Shown piece after piece: positions 1 to 11,160 of a stretch of DNA of 64,000 nucleotides. This stretch comes from Linanthus parryae. Lineage: Eukaryota > Streptophyta > Magnoliopsida > Ericales > Polemoniaceae. Position 1 is the first letter of the stretch, and the number at the start of each line of letters is the position of its first letter. The stretch lies in contig JALGPY010000004.1 in NCBI GenBank assembly GCA_023055425.1, forward strand, positions 56,009,718-56,073,717. Reading direction: 5' to 3'. The notes beneath the pieces were generated by a model. That model ran no database searches. It saw only the letters and a list, made by a program, of their open reading frames with translations, and was not told the DNA's origin. Position numbers and translations under genes: made by a program.

Positions 1-218
1 GAAAGAGACAGAGGGAATCAACTCTGAGAGTTTGCAGAGGACTCCCCCTGAGAGTGTGCATACAAGTTAAGCAGTTTCAAGGCTTTGAATCCAGTTTCAT
101 GGCCTTGGAAATAGCTAAACTATTTTCAAGCCTCTGAGACTGATTCAAGGCTTTGAAAGCTGAATCAAGGCCTTGAAATAGCTGAGTTATTCCAAGTCTT
201 GCACAACCTGATCTTTCA
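1..218 (-). repeat. Copia A 3' LTR, partial
   Basis: This matches the terminal 217 bases of the LTR at 6381-7687 with scattered substitutions and ends in the same CTTTCA terminus. On the minus strand the LTR starts TGAAAG at 218 and continues out of the window. It contains four copies of the CAAGGCCTTGAA-type palindrome. Confidence 0.92.
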
Positions 219-231
219 ATCTCCCCCTTGA
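219..231 (-). other. Copia A polypurine tract
   Basis: On the minus strand the sequence AAGGGGGAGAT lies directly against the TGAAAG start of the 3' LTR. This is the normal plus-strand priming site of a plant copia element. Confidence 0.85.
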
Positions 232-474
232 TGAAAGACAAAACCATATTCTGTTTGATCCTTAGTCTCTGCAAAATAAATTGATTAGTTCACAACACAA
301 TATTTCCAAAAAGATCCAACTTATTCAATAATACCAACAAAAACTTAAATAGTTCAGCAAATAGCAAATAAACGTAGAAATAAAAATCAAAGAACTTAGA
401 ATTTCTTCCCCTTTTTGACTTTCATCAAAAAGATAGAAGATGTTGGATAAAGTGTCTGGAAAATTTTGAAAACT

Positions 475-1178
475 TTAACGAAAAACTTTGAAGAAGAGAA
501 ATTGGGGAAGAAAGAGTAGGCAAGAATAAGGTTCTTTCTCATCCTCTTGGTCCCCTGCTTCTTCCTCACTTTCTTCATTGTTGGCTTGAACTTCTTGTGA
601 AACCACATCTAGTTCCTCAATAAAGGAGCTGATCTTCTCAATAACACTATTGAATAGGAAGGTGAGTCCTTCCAGGGCTTTCTTCCCATGCTTCAGCTTC
701 TTCTTTACAGCTAATCTCTTATGTTCAGGAGAGACAATCTTGAGATTTTTCTTTCCTACTTTTGAAGCTTCTAAAGATTGGGACGGATCCTTGTCATGTT
801 TCCGTTTGTTGGATATGGAGTACACTCCGTAGGATTCTGAATTAGTGTCTGAGTCTGAGTCTTGAATACTGATTTCTTTTACTTTTCCTTTAACCTCAGA
901 AACTGTCTTCTTCTTGTCTCTCTTAGGGATTCCAATATAGATTCTCTTCTGCTTCTCTTGTGTATATGTCGTAGTTTGTTTCTTCTTTGCTGGAGCTTGA
1001 TCTTTTCTCACCATCTTCTTGGGTGGTGAAGATTCTTCTTCTTCCTCGGTAAAGCTTTTTGAAGCAGAGTCTTCACTGATCTCTTAAATTCATCCACAGC
1101 TGCTTTTCTTTTCTTCTCTGAGACAGGTTTCGAACCTCCAGCCATCTTGATTCTGTCTGAGGCTCTCCTTGTGCTCAT
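475..1178 (-). pseudogene. Copia A accessory 3' ORF (basic, coiled-coil, function unknown)
   Basis: Between RNase H and the 3' LTR lies a minus-strand coding stretch in two frames. It starts near 1178 (MSTRRASDRIKMAGG) and shifts frame near 1010, then runs to 475. The protein is very rich in Lys and Arg (for example SEKKRKAAVDEFKRS), has an SDSDTNSES acidic patch, and ends with an acidic Glu-rich region. Basic clusters look like nuclear localisation signals. I see no signal peptide or membrane segment, so it does not look like an envelope protein although it holds the position where SIRE elements carry an env-like ORF. Function is unknown. The frame change makes this copy probably dead. Confidence 0.6.
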
Positions 1179-1633
1179 TACGGTTTGGGAGAAGAATAGA
1201 GAGAGGTGGAGTGACACGGAATGAAGGAGAAGAGAAGAAGATAAATACTGAAAGAGTTTGAGTTTCAAAAGGAAACTAGTATCTCTCTGATCTCAAAAGA
1301 TTTGCAATGATCAGAGGGATTTCAAATATTTTATGCCGTTGGAAAATAAAACATACTAATATTATTTTTTGCTAAAACAAATTTTTTAAAAGGGTAGGGG
1401 CTATATTAGGCAAACATCTACAGAGATATTACCCAACACAGAATGATCCAAGATTATTGACTATCAGTGTAGCTGACTAATTTTCAAGGCTTTGAAAAGG
1501 TTTTCAAGATCTTGAAAAACTGTAACACTGCAACAAGTAAAAGCCAAGGCTTTGAACTGATTTTCAAGACTTTGAAACTCAGTTCAAACCTTTTAAAACA
1601 TATAAAGCTTACATTTCTTACCTGATGCTCCCC

Positions 1634-2860
1634 CTAAACCAATGCATCTTTATTTAGCATTCCCAATTCCAATCTTAGAGATGAGAACCTTTCATCTGCT
1701 AATGGTTCAGTGAAGATATCTGCGATTTTCATGTTAGTAGCAACAAATTCAAGAACAATATCACCTTTCTCAGCATGATCTCTGATGAAATGGTGTCTGA
1801 CATCAATGTGCTTGGTTCTTGAGTGTTGCACTGGATTCTTTGTAATTGAAATTGCACTAGTGTTATCACACTTAATAGGTATGCTCCTGAAATCAAATTC
1901 AAGGTCTTTTAGCTGTTGAGCAATCCATAACACTTGTGAGCAGTATGCTCCTCAACTATATATTCAGCTTCAGCTGTTGATAGAGCAACTGAATTTTGTT
2001 TCTTGGAATGCCAACTGATCAAGGACGATCCAATGAATTGACAAGTTCCTGGAGTACTTTTCCTATCAACCTTGTAACCTGCAATGTCAGCATCTGAAAA
2101 ACCATATAAAGAGAAGTTAGAATGTCTTGGATACCAAAGCCCTAAGTTGTTGGTACCATTGAGATATTTGAATATTCTCTTCACAGCAGTCAAGTGTGAT
2201 TCTTTTGGATCAGCTTGAAATCTAGCACACATAAACACACTAAACATAATATTTGGTATGCTTGCTGTCAGATAGAGTAATGATCTAATCATGCCTCTAT
2301 ACTCTTTTACATTGACACTCTTACCAGATTCATCCTTGTCTAAGGATAGTGTAGAAATCATAGGGTTCCTGGGTTCCTTACATTGAGCCATGCTGTATTT
2401 GTTTAGTAAGTCTCTTGTGTACTTGCTTTGATGCATAAAGATTCCCTTCTTCAATTTATGTATTTGAAGTCCTAGGAAGAAGTTCAACTCTCCCATCATG
2501 CTCATCTCAAATTCCCTGCTCATAAGACTTGTGAATTCTCTGGCAACTGGAGCAAAAGCTTCCTCATAGTCAATACCTTCTTATTGATTGTAACCTTGAG
2601 CAACTAACCTTGCTTTGTTTCTGATCACATTGCCACTTTCATCCAACTTATTTCTGAATACCAATCTGGTACCATGACATACTGGTTTGTAGGTGGAGGA
2701 ACCAGGTTCCAAACCTTATTCCTTTCAAAATCATGGAGTTCACTTTGCATAGCAATGATCCAGTCTACTTCTTGTAAAGCTTTTTTGACAGTTTTTGGTT
2801 CTACAAGAGAAATAAAAGCATTAAAAAATCACATAAGTTCTTAAACTATGATCTAGTTTG
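1634..2860 (-). pseudogene. Copia A reverse transcriptase remnant and RNase H
   Basis: The upstream part (about 2540-2830) still reads like the start of copia RT (ALQEVDWIIAM, VWNLVPPP, EEAFAPVAR). Directly after FAPVAR it jumps to the late RT segment (FEMSMMGELNFFLGLQ), so the palm with the YVDD catalytic box is gone. From 1909 to 2523 the late RT and the start of RNase H are open (SDADIAGYKVDRKSTPGTCQ, ALSTAEAEYI). A second ORF at 1634-1933 carries the rest (KCDNTSAISITKNPVQHSRTKHIDVRHHFIRD). The frame changes near 1920, with a further stop near 2583. This cannot encode an active reverse transcriptase. Confidence 0.88.
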
Positions 2861-3265
2861 TGTACCAGTGGTTGGATCTGATATGATATTATCAGCTGGA
2901 TGGGATGAGAGATATTTTAATCTCTTTATTGGAGACCATGGTTCAGGCTCTCCATAGATCTTCCTCGTCTTGAAGTAGTAGCTTCGTCACTTGAATCCTT
3001 CTGATCATCTTTTTTCAAGGCTTTGGGGTTTACTTTCAAGGCCTTGAGCACCATTTTCAAGGTCTTGGAAAATGTCTTCTATTTTCTTCTGAACATTTCT
3101 TGAATCCTAGTGGATTCTCAGTCTCTTCCTCTGATTCATGCTTGTTCAAATTCAAGTCTGCAAAACTTTCACTCAAAGAACCATCATAGCTTTCATCAAA
3201 AATAACATGAATGCTCTCTTCAACCAATTTGGTTCTTTTATTGTAGACTCTATAAGCTTTACTAT

Positions 3266-4470
3266 TCAGAGAGTAACCAAGAAATATACCTTCATCACTT
3301 CTTGCATCAAACTTACCAAGATTGTCTTTTCCATTGTTGTGGATAAAACAAGTACATTAAAGGGTCTGAAGTATGAAATGTTTGGCTTCCTTCCTTTGAA
3401 TAGTTCATAGGGGGTCTTCTTCAAAATGGGTCTGATCAAGCACCTGTTCAAAATATAGTTTTCTGTATTCACAACTTTTGCCCAATAATGTTTTGGCATC
3501 TTGTTCTTAAAAGCATTGTTCTTGACAATCTTCAAGAGTCCTGTTCTTTCTTTCAACAACACCATTTTGTTGAGGAGTTCTTAGAGCAGAAAAGTTATGA
3601 GTAATACCATGCTTATCACAGAATATATCAAATTCTAACTGGTCAAATTCTCTACCATGATCACTTTTGATTGAAGCTACATGTAGGTTTTCAAGTTTCG
3701 AAGATCTCTGCAAAGCTTTGAAAATTCAGAGAGTTCTTCAGCTTTTTCTTTGAGAAACATAACCCAAGTATATCTAGAAAAATCATCTACAACAACTAGC
3801 ATATACCTTTTACCTTTTGGAGTAGGAGTCCTCATAGGACCACAGAGATTCATATGAAGAAATTCAATAGGTATAGTTGTACTTACAAACTTCTTTGTTT
3901 TGAAGGGACTTCTGGTCTGCTTGCCTTGTGCACAGGCTTTGCACATTTCATCTTCTTGGAACTTGATGGATGGAAATCCTCTTACCAAGTCTTTGGAAAT
4001 CAACTTGTTCAAAGTATGCAAACTGATTTGACCAAGTTTCCTGTGCCAAAGCTTTGAATCCTCTTTCAAGGCCTTGAGACACTTAAAACTTTAACCTGCA
4101 ACTTTGTTAGTCTGAAAAGTATAAAAATTGTTTGATCTAGAGGCTGTGAGAATGAATTCTCCTGATTTCTCATTTTGCACCACACACTTCTATTTATCAA
4201 AGATAACTTTGTTGCCATTATCACAAAGCTGAGATACACTAAGGAAATTAAATTTCAAACCTTCAACTAGATACATAGAGTTTTCAGAATTTGTACCAAC
4301 TTTTCCAATACCAAGAATATTGCATTTGCCTTTGTCACCAAGTGTTATTCAACCTTCTGATTGCTCCTTCAGTTCTGAGAATAGAGCTCTCTTTCCACTC
4401 ATATGTCTTGAGCAACCACTGTCCATAAACCACTTTTGTTCTTTTATATTGGTGACAACCTGCAAACACC
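3266..4470 (-). pseudogene. Copia A protease and integrase
   Basis: The protease active site WFMDSGCSRHM is encoded near 4400-4430 (Asp-Ser-Gly codons at 4416-4424). Then come the integrase zinc-binding region (LWHRKLGQI, MCKACAQGKQ) and the catalytic core at 3677-4069 and 3507-3713 (KSDHGREF, NGVVERKNRTL). The first catalytic acidic position reads HMNLCGPM, that is Asn where the family has Asp. The second Asp and the Glu are present. The C-terminal part (3266-3565) is in a third frame. At least three frame breaks show it is inactive. Confidence 0.85.
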
Positions 4471-4472
4471 AA

Positions 4473-6330
4473 TCACTGCCTTACCAAACTGTTAGACCAA
4501 GTGTGGAATTTGGATTCATATTCGGGATCAACCATGTTAGGTGGCATAACCCCTTTAGGAACCCAAATCTGCTTAACTTGTCCTTTGAGTTGAAAAGGGA
4601 AAGTGTTCCTCATTATGTGAGGGTCTCTTCTTGTAAAAGGACAAGTAATCTTAACATGACCAGTTTTGCAGCAGTAATGACATGTAGGAGAAGTTTTGTT
4701 TCTAGCTTTCACAAATCTGGTATTGTTCCTTCATGGAAAGTTTGGATTGAATCCAATACCAGCTTTGTGAACAGACTGTGAACTTCCTCCAAGACTAAAG
4801 TTCAACTTGTGTTCTGATCCAGCAAGATTGACTTTGACCAATTCTGATTCTTGAAGTTTCTCAGTAAGAGTAGTCTTTTGTTTCTCTAATTCATCAACCT
4901 GATATCTTAGATTAACAAGACTGTCACTCATTGAGGAGTTCTGAGTGACTACTTCCTTGACTTGTGTTTTCAAGGCTTTGAAACTGGTTTTCAAGACCTT
5001 GAAATCACTATCTGTTTTCTTCTGAGAGATTTCAAGATTCTGATTTAGGCAAACAAGTTGTAAGTTTTCTTTTGCTTGCTCATGAACTTTTTCTTTCAAA
5101 AGTCTGATCTCTTTCAGATAATCTTCCTCATTCAAAAGCATTGTTCTGAGATATTCTTAAAGAGCTTCTTTTGGTTTTGAAATCAGACAATTTACCATTA
5201 CCTCAATGTTCTTCTCAGAACTTTCATCATGCTTGGCCATAAAGCATAGGTTGGCATGTTCTTCCTCAGATTCAGATTCACTAGAGCTATCTAAATCACT
5301 TCATGAAGCTATCATGGCTTTCTTTCTTCTGTCATGATCTTTCTTTTGAAAGCTCTTGCTTTTCTTGTGTGGACAATCTCTTATCAAGTGTCCTGCATCA
5401 CCACATTCAAAGCAGTTCATAACTTTTGATTTGTTTTGTGAAGAGGACTTACCTTTGTAGTCCTTGCTGCTGGATGATCTAGGCCTTTCTCTGTTGAAAT
5501 CTTTGTTTCCAAAGTTTTTCTTCATTTTGAGAATCCTTGTCAAGGCTTTGGAAATTAAGGCAATTGGATCTTCATCATCACCATCCTCAGTTTCAAGGCT
5601 ATGTGTTCTCTCACTCTCTTTGTCTTTGAGAGCTAAGTTCTTGACACCATCTGCGAGTTCTCCATCTACTTCATTCATAGATATTTCATGTGTCAGGAGC
5701 TTTCCTTGTAGGTCATCAAGTTGTAAAGTTGAGAGATTTGTGAGATTCTTTAATAGCTGTGGTCTTTGGTTCCCATTTTGCCTTTGGAAGACTTCTGAGA
5801 ATCTTCCTCACCTTTTCTTCATTGGAAAAATGTTTTCCCAGTGAATCAAGTTTGTTAACAATATCAGTGAACCTCTTGAACATGTCTCTGATGGACTCAT
5901 CTGAATTTATCTTAAACAACTCATATTGCCTGAGATAAATGTTGATCTTGGTTTGCTTGACTTGACTGGTTCCCTAAAAGGTAACCACAAGCTTATCCCC
6001 GATTTTTTTTGCAGTTGTGCATCCAGGGATCCTGTTGAATTCGTCTGTACTCAAAGCACAATACAAAATGTTAATAGCTTTGTAGTTCTTAGAAAATTGC
6101 TCTAATTCAGAAGAGGAGAGTGAGTCTTCTGTTTTGGGAGTTCTGATCCCATCTTTCTCTGTGTAGAAAGTATGAGGTCCATTTTGGATAATGGCCCAAA
6201 GCTCTAGATCTTGATCGATAATGAACATTTTCATGAGAGCTTTCCAGTGAGCAAAATTTTCTCCACAAAATAGAGGAGGTCTGTTAGCAGCTCTTCCCTG
6301 TGAGAAACCACCATCACTTGCAGTACTCAT
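4473..6330 (-). pseudogene. Copia A gag (two CCHC knuckles with coiled coil)
   Basis: The start is taken at the Met at 6330 (MSTASDGGFSQGRAANRPPL), about 50 bases after the LTR. The N-terminal part (FCGENFAHWKALMKMFI) is the usual copia gag fold. A CCHC knuckle CFECGDAGHLIRDC lies at about 5400. A heptad-rich coiled-coil stretch follows at 4731-5141 and a second CCHC knuckle CHYCCKTGHVKITC at about 4680, then the WVPKG motif before the protease. Segments at 5974-6330, 5716-5919, 5301-5678, 4731-5141 and 4473-4712 are separated by stops or frameshifts. The CAAGGCTTTGAA palindrome is translated within the coiled coil as FKVLK and FKALK. Confidence 0.85.
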
Positions 6331-6366
6331 AATCACCAGATGGTTAAATCTTATACAGTGATACAA

Positions 6367-6378
6367 GCTCTGATACAA
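6367..6378 (-). other. Copia A primer binding site (initiator tRNA-Met type)
   Basis: On the minus strand TTGTATCAGAGC follows the LTR end by two bases. It matches the plant copia primer site TGGTATCAGAGC except at one base. Confidence 0.85.
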
Positions 6379-6380
6379 AT

Positions 6381-7687
6381 TGAAAGTGTGAGTATGCAGA
6401 TGTTAATGCAGCTAAGGTACTCTAGAAGGGGGGGGGGTTGAATAGAGTATGCCATTTTTTTGCAAAACTTGCTAGGAAGATAAAACTTGTGCAAACAATG
6501 AAGTTCAAGGCCTTGAAAACTAGTTCAAGCCCTTGGAGAAGATGCAGACAGTATAAAGCAAGTATGCCTTTTTCAAGGCCTTGAAAACAAGTTCAAACCC
6601 TTGAAAAAAACAGTTTTGTGTGCTGCAAAAACTATAAAAAGAATGAACTGTAAATGCAGAAGACAAGTGATTTATAGAGTTCAGTCCACTTGGACCTACG
6701 TCTCTACCTCAAGGATTAGATCCCTACAGGATTTTCAAATCAATTCTTATTAATCAAAAGCTAAGCCCTAGAACTCAAGCCCAGAGAGTTCCCTTACTCT
6801 GTTACAATTTGTGGTTTTCCCTAACCTGTCTAGTACCTGCTCTAGCTAACTGATTAACTAAGAATTCTCTATTGTTCACTTAGAACAATCCTTGAGAATA
6901 GATGTAGAGATAATACAGAAATGATCTACCAATACAGCTCAGTACAGAAGTACACTAAGAGTAGAAAATTGCAGTGAAAATGCAGTGAACTTCTGTGGAA
7001 AGAATTGAGAGTTTGATGTTCCTATTTCGTGCTTTGTCAATCCAGAAACTTGTCTCTTATTTTTGCCCGTTGAGTCTCGTGTATTTTCGCTTCAAGGTGA
7101 GCTCTATTTAAATTTTTTGAAGATCTGCAAATCTTCCCAGATTTTCAGCAACAACTTCCTATTTTGTAGGCAACAGCTTTGACTCTCTTTAACAGCTTTC
7201 TCCAACGGATAGTTGATCACAATCTTCAGAGATTTTGTTGTGATCTTGTCCATAAGCAATCTGAGAAGCTGTCATAAGTCTCTGATTGATCACAGGACCA
7301 AAATATTCATCTATTTCCAAATCTGCACAACTTCAGTTTAGGAAACAATCCTACAAATATTTGAAAGAAAATTTCTGGCATTATCATGGTCAAACAGATG
7401 ATATCTCATGCTCAAAGCATGTTAGAACAATTTTTATTTCATCATCTAATAAAAGTGAATCAAACATATGAAAGAAAGAGAGGGAATCAACTCAGAGAGT
7501 TTGCAGAAAACTCCCCCTGAGAGTGTGCATACAGGTTAAGAAAATTCAAGGCTTTGAATCCAGTTTCAAGTCCTTGAAAATAGCTAAACTATTTTCAATT
7601 CTCTGAGACTGATTCAAGGCTTTGAAAGGTCATTTAAGGCCTTGAAATAGCCGAGCTATTCCAAGTCTTGCACAACCTGATCTTTCA
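6381..7687 (-). repeat. Copia A 5' LTR
   Basis: The terminal inverted hexamers are TGAAAG at 6381 and CTTTCA at 7682-7687. The last 217 bases match the partial LTR at 1-218. It contains a run of ten G at about 6427-6436 and several paired CAAGGCCTTGAA palindromes (6503, 6523, 6570, 6591, 7545, 7564, 7611, 7632). Confidence 0.9.
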
Positions 7688-8339
7688 GTGTCAAACTGAT
7701 ATTCTATTATCCTTTTGGGGCTATGCTCTAATGTGTGCAACTTTCACCATTAACCGTGTTCCATCTAAATCGGTCATGAAGACACCACATGAGATGTGGA
7801 GTGGGAGGCGTCCCACAGTGTCGTTCATGAAGATTTTGGGTTGCGATGTCTATGTAAAACGTGTACAATCAGACTAACTCGGCCCTAAGTCAGTAGAACT
7901 TGAAGAAATCTAAATGGTATTAAATCTACAATCCAACTGAGAACAAAGTGTTTGTTGCTCGGTCCGGCGTGTTTCTAGAAAGAGAATTTGTCTAAAGAAG
8001 CAAGTGGGAAGACAGTAGAACTTGAAGAAATCTAAGAACCACAAACTACTGATCCTACAATGGAACATGAACAGGAACCACAAAAGGTTGTGGAGGAATC
8101 TGTTCAAGTAACACAAGAACTCCGTTGGTCAAGTAGAGTGCGCCAGGAGCCAGAGAGGTATGGACTTCTCGTGAATGATTTTGGTGACACGTTGCTCATA
8201 GATGATGAGCCTACTACTTATGAAGAGTCCATGAAAGGGCCTGACTCTCAAAACTGGCGCAAAGCCATGGAATCGGAGATGAAATCCTTGTATACCAACA
8301 AATTATGGACTTTGGTGGAACCACCCAAAGGGGCGCGGC
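7688..8339 (+). pseudogene. Copia B integrase C-terminus and RT start (left piece)
   Basis: Plus-strand copia coding sequence resumes directly after the copia A LTR. It shows the integrase tail (FWGYALMCATFTINRVPSK, PHEMWSGRRPTVSFMKILG), a degenerate linker, then RWSSRVRQEPERYG and the RT lead-in NWRKAMESEMKSLYTN, LWTLVEPPKGA. It stops at 8339 where E1 is inserted. A 20-base stretch (GTAGAACTTGAAGAAATCTA) occurs at about 7891 and again at about 8017, suggesting a local duplication. The missing 5' half should lie beyond the left edge of the window. Confidence 0.85.
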
Positions 8340-9965
8340 TGATAGCACATTTTAGGGGCTATAATTATTTAGCATTTACCATGTGATAATATGTATTTGG
8401 AGAGTGTTTTGAGGCCAATGTTAGAGATTCTACGTCGTTTTATCACTTGTTGCTACCATGTGCTATATTGTTAGTCCGGAGGTTTTCCATGCATATTTTA
8501 TTGTTATTTGTCAAATATAATCGCTTGATATGTTTTTTCATGTTGTTTTGGCAGGTACGGATGCTAATCGGTTGATAGGAGGCATGTAACATACTTCGGA
8601 AACAAAGGCGAGCTCAAGTGGAGTCAAGAGAAGCCGAATTGGAAGAGCTTGGTTGACCAATCCGGAATTATACAACTCATTTAGGGGTGAGACTAGTTCC
8701 ATATTAAAGTAGACTCAGAGAGCTTTCCATCGATAGGTCACAGAGCTAAATCCGAGTTCGGACGAAGAAGATATCGTGTTTTGAAGTCATGAGCAGATTT
8801 CAGGGGGCTTTTATGCAGTTATTGAAGACTTCTGCGGGTTATGATTCAAGAACGACCTAGGAACGGGAATAAGCATCATTCACGCATCCAGAGAGCCAAG
8901 AAGAAGGAGGAGAGCAAGGAGACTCCACTGGGAGCAACCTCAGGCAAGGGGAAGAGCCCGGATCGCGCCAATCTTCACGATTTCTAGCGTTTGATCTCTT
9001 CTTCCCTCTTTTAATCACTTGTATGGAGAAACTTAGTTGCGTTGATACGATTTCTACGATTTCAAGTAGTAACTAGACGTTTTTCTAGGCTTATCTAGAG
9101 AGCGTAGGGTTTGTGTAGATAATGTGTTTTCCGGATTTTAGACTTGTCTCATGCTTTTGGATTTTGATCTATCGGATGAAGTTTAATTTCATGAACTTGT
9201 TAATGAGTGTAGTCTATTGACACGACTATGTTAGGAATTGATATTCATGAGACTTAGGGTTTATTCATGAATTAATTTCTTGCTTAATGTTAATGCCATT
9301 CTAGTTATTGTTCATATGCTGTGCTTAATCATTAGCAAGAATGGAGTAATTAACCGGACTTGTTAATTAGCTAGCGAGTGCGTGAAAGCGACTTAGACCT
9401 AGTTGTGATGACATATGAACAACAATCCTTAATCAGTGAGACTGAGATGAGAAGTGTGTAGGATTGGCCTTAGTGGGTAGATTCGGTAGGAGATAGTGAG
9501 GTGTTCGTGTGGTGGTCGTGGTCTGAGAGGACATCATTTCGTACATTGTCGTTAGCCTACTAGAACGGACCGGTAGATGTAGGTGGACTGACAGGACACC
9601 AAGTAAACCGTGACGTAGAACGACATGAGTCCGATAGGAGATTGTCAATACCATTACCCGGCTTAACTAGAATAGGATTAACATGTTACATTGCTATTCC
9701 GGAAATCGTCTACAGCCCTAGGTGATCTAGAGAAGGCCTAGTTTGTCCTTATTTGTTTGATAAATTAAAAAACCCAAAAATATTAGTTAGTTATTTATTT
9801 CAATTCTTAATCAACCACAATTCTTCCTCCTGTTACAGTACTCTAAGTTAATAACTGATTAAATAATCTCAAGATTGTCCTCGTGGGATCGATAACTCGG
9901 GATTGACATGCCACCCCTATATTACTTGACCGTGCACTTGCGCATACACGTAAGAATTCGTGTCA
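8340..9965 (+). repeat. E1 5' LTR
   Basis: It begins TGATAGCACATTTTAGGGGC and ends AAGAATTCGTGTCA. It is collinear with 14322-16619 apart from scattered substitutions, small indels and the MITE at 15224-15879 in the latter. Confidence 0.92.
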
Positions 9966-9971
9966 AGTTTT

Positions 9972-9990
9972 TGGCGCCGTTGCCGGGGAC
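9972..9990 (+). other. E1 primer binding site (tRNA-Asp type)
   Basis: TGGCGCCGTTGCCGGGGAC lies six bases after the LTR. This is the well-known primer site of Athila/Calypso/Cyclops-type Ty3/gypsy elements, complementary to the 3' end of tRNA-Asp. Confidence 0.9.
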
Positions 9991-10123
9991 AACGGTAGAT
10001 TATTTAGTTAGGAGTTAGTTTAAAGTACTTTTCTTTTAGTTCGTTTTATTTTGTTTCCATCTCTGTGCTTCACGGGTTTCTTGTGAGTTTGTTTTTGCAG
10101 GAACGAACGAAGCAGGAGACGTA

Positions 10124-11057
10124 ATGAGCATGTGGAGCGACGAGGATTATGTGGGTATCTCTGATTACCCCTACTACTGTGCTAAATGCAGAGTTTCGCA
10201 CGATGATGATACATGCTCAATGATTTGGTGCTAGAAGGATCACAAGTATGAAGACGCATGCATATTCGATCCACCACAGCTTCATCAGCATCAAGAAGAC
10301 TCATCAGCAAGCATGGAAGACTTGCACAATATTATGGGGGAGATCCAAGCGCGCATCACAAGGATGTCCCTTATTATAGATGAGCCACAAGAGGAGCCTA
10401 TTCCAGACATTGAGCCCCTAATTGAGCCTCTATGGACACCATCACAAGATGGTTTGGATGAACCTCATTGGCTACCAGCGGTCCTAGAGATGCAAAGGAT
10501 ACTGATAGCTAGGATGGAGAAAGAACGAGAATCCAAATCGCAAGCTGCAGTCGTGGAAGAAGAGGTACCTGAACCGAGCGAAGAGTGCAATGTCTCTGAA
10601 CAAGTTGTGGACTTTGCCACTTATGAGGACTCAGACTCTGATTCAGACTGGGGTGGAGTTGTGTGTCCAACAATAGAGGAGGCAATGCCCGCTGCAAGGA
10701 AATCTCATATTATCTTACAGCCTTGGCATGATTGTGGTGACACATACATTGAGAGCTTGTGGGGGTGCCGATGATGAAGCTAATGAAACACTTTTGATTG
10801 TTGCTATTGAGGATTTGGAAATCAGCAAGTGTGGGGGTGTGCATGAACTACATGCGTTGACTGAAGATCATTTAGCACCAAAGGAGTACTACTGGGATGA
10901 TTTCATGGCCAGAGACTCATTTGAGCCCAGTGGAACTTTGTGGAAGTTGATCAGGAGGATCAAGTGCAAGATGAAAAGAGTTGGCTTCTACAATTGCTCA
11001 CCATCTTCTTTGCACAGGGATGCACTTCGTGAGAAGAAAGTCATTGAGAGAAGATGA
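10124..11057 (+). pseudogene. E1 acidic ORF with DSDSDSDW motif (unknown function)
   Basis: The first ATG after the primer site is at 10124 (MSMWSDEDYVGISDYPYYC). A CAKC pair and a further Cys follow within 20 residues. The frame has a TAG at 10232, then runs open through the Met at 10313 to a TGA at 10772. A second frame (10728-11057) continues with FMARDSFEPSG and ends in basic sequence. The best marker is YEDSDSDSDWGGVV at about 10625-10665, followed by an ILQPWHD motif. E2 encodes a similar arrangement, and both reading frames end just before a WKKKKWR stretch. I recognise no named domain. It may be a chaperoning or gag-like protein of these non-autonomous elements, but that is a guess. 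Confidence 0.65.
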
Positions 11058-11100
11058 TGGAAGAAGAAGAAGTGGAGAGTTAAACATTCTTCCCTATCCT

Positions 11101-11160
11101 AGACGGTTGAGGTAACCGGGCCGTCGACCTTAAATTACAAGCGCTTCTTGGGAGGCAACC
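11101..11160 (+). promoter_or_regulatory. E1 conserved post-ORF motif (GTCGACCTTAA ... TTGGGAGGCAACC)
   Basis: GAGGTAACCGGGCCGTCGACC, then GCGCTTCTTGGGAGGCAACC, sits just after the ORF. The same block is in E2 at 38618-38680. From family knowledge a similar GGGAGGCAACCC block lies downstream of coding regions in Athila-type elements. Its role is not known to me; RNA processing, packaging or splicing are possibilities. Confidence 0.6.

Larger units (their letters stand above)
1..7687 (-). mobile_element. Ty1/copia LTR retrotransposon 'copia A' (SIRE/Maximus-like), 3' LTR cut by window edge
   Basis: The element is read on the minus strand: 5' LTR 6381-7687, primer site, gag, protease, integrase, RT remnant, RNase H, an extra 3' ORF, polypurine tract and the first 218 bases of the 3' LTR. 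The two LTR segments (1-218 and 7471-7687) are clearly homologous. LTR ends are TGAAAG...CTTTCA. The gene order (integrase before RT) is that of Ty1/copia. A long LTR (1.3 kb), a gag with two zinc knuckles around a coiled coil, and an extra ORF between RNase H and the 3' LTR suggest the SIRE/Maximus lineage by family knowledge. All reading frames are broken and the RT catalytic core is missing. It is inserted in copia B, whose sequence resumes at 7688. The target duplication cannot be checked because the other flank lies outside the window. Confidence 0.9.

Noticed and set aside
475..1178. Envelope protein in copia A
   Set aside because: No signal peptide or transmembrane stretch is visible, and the protein is highly basic.
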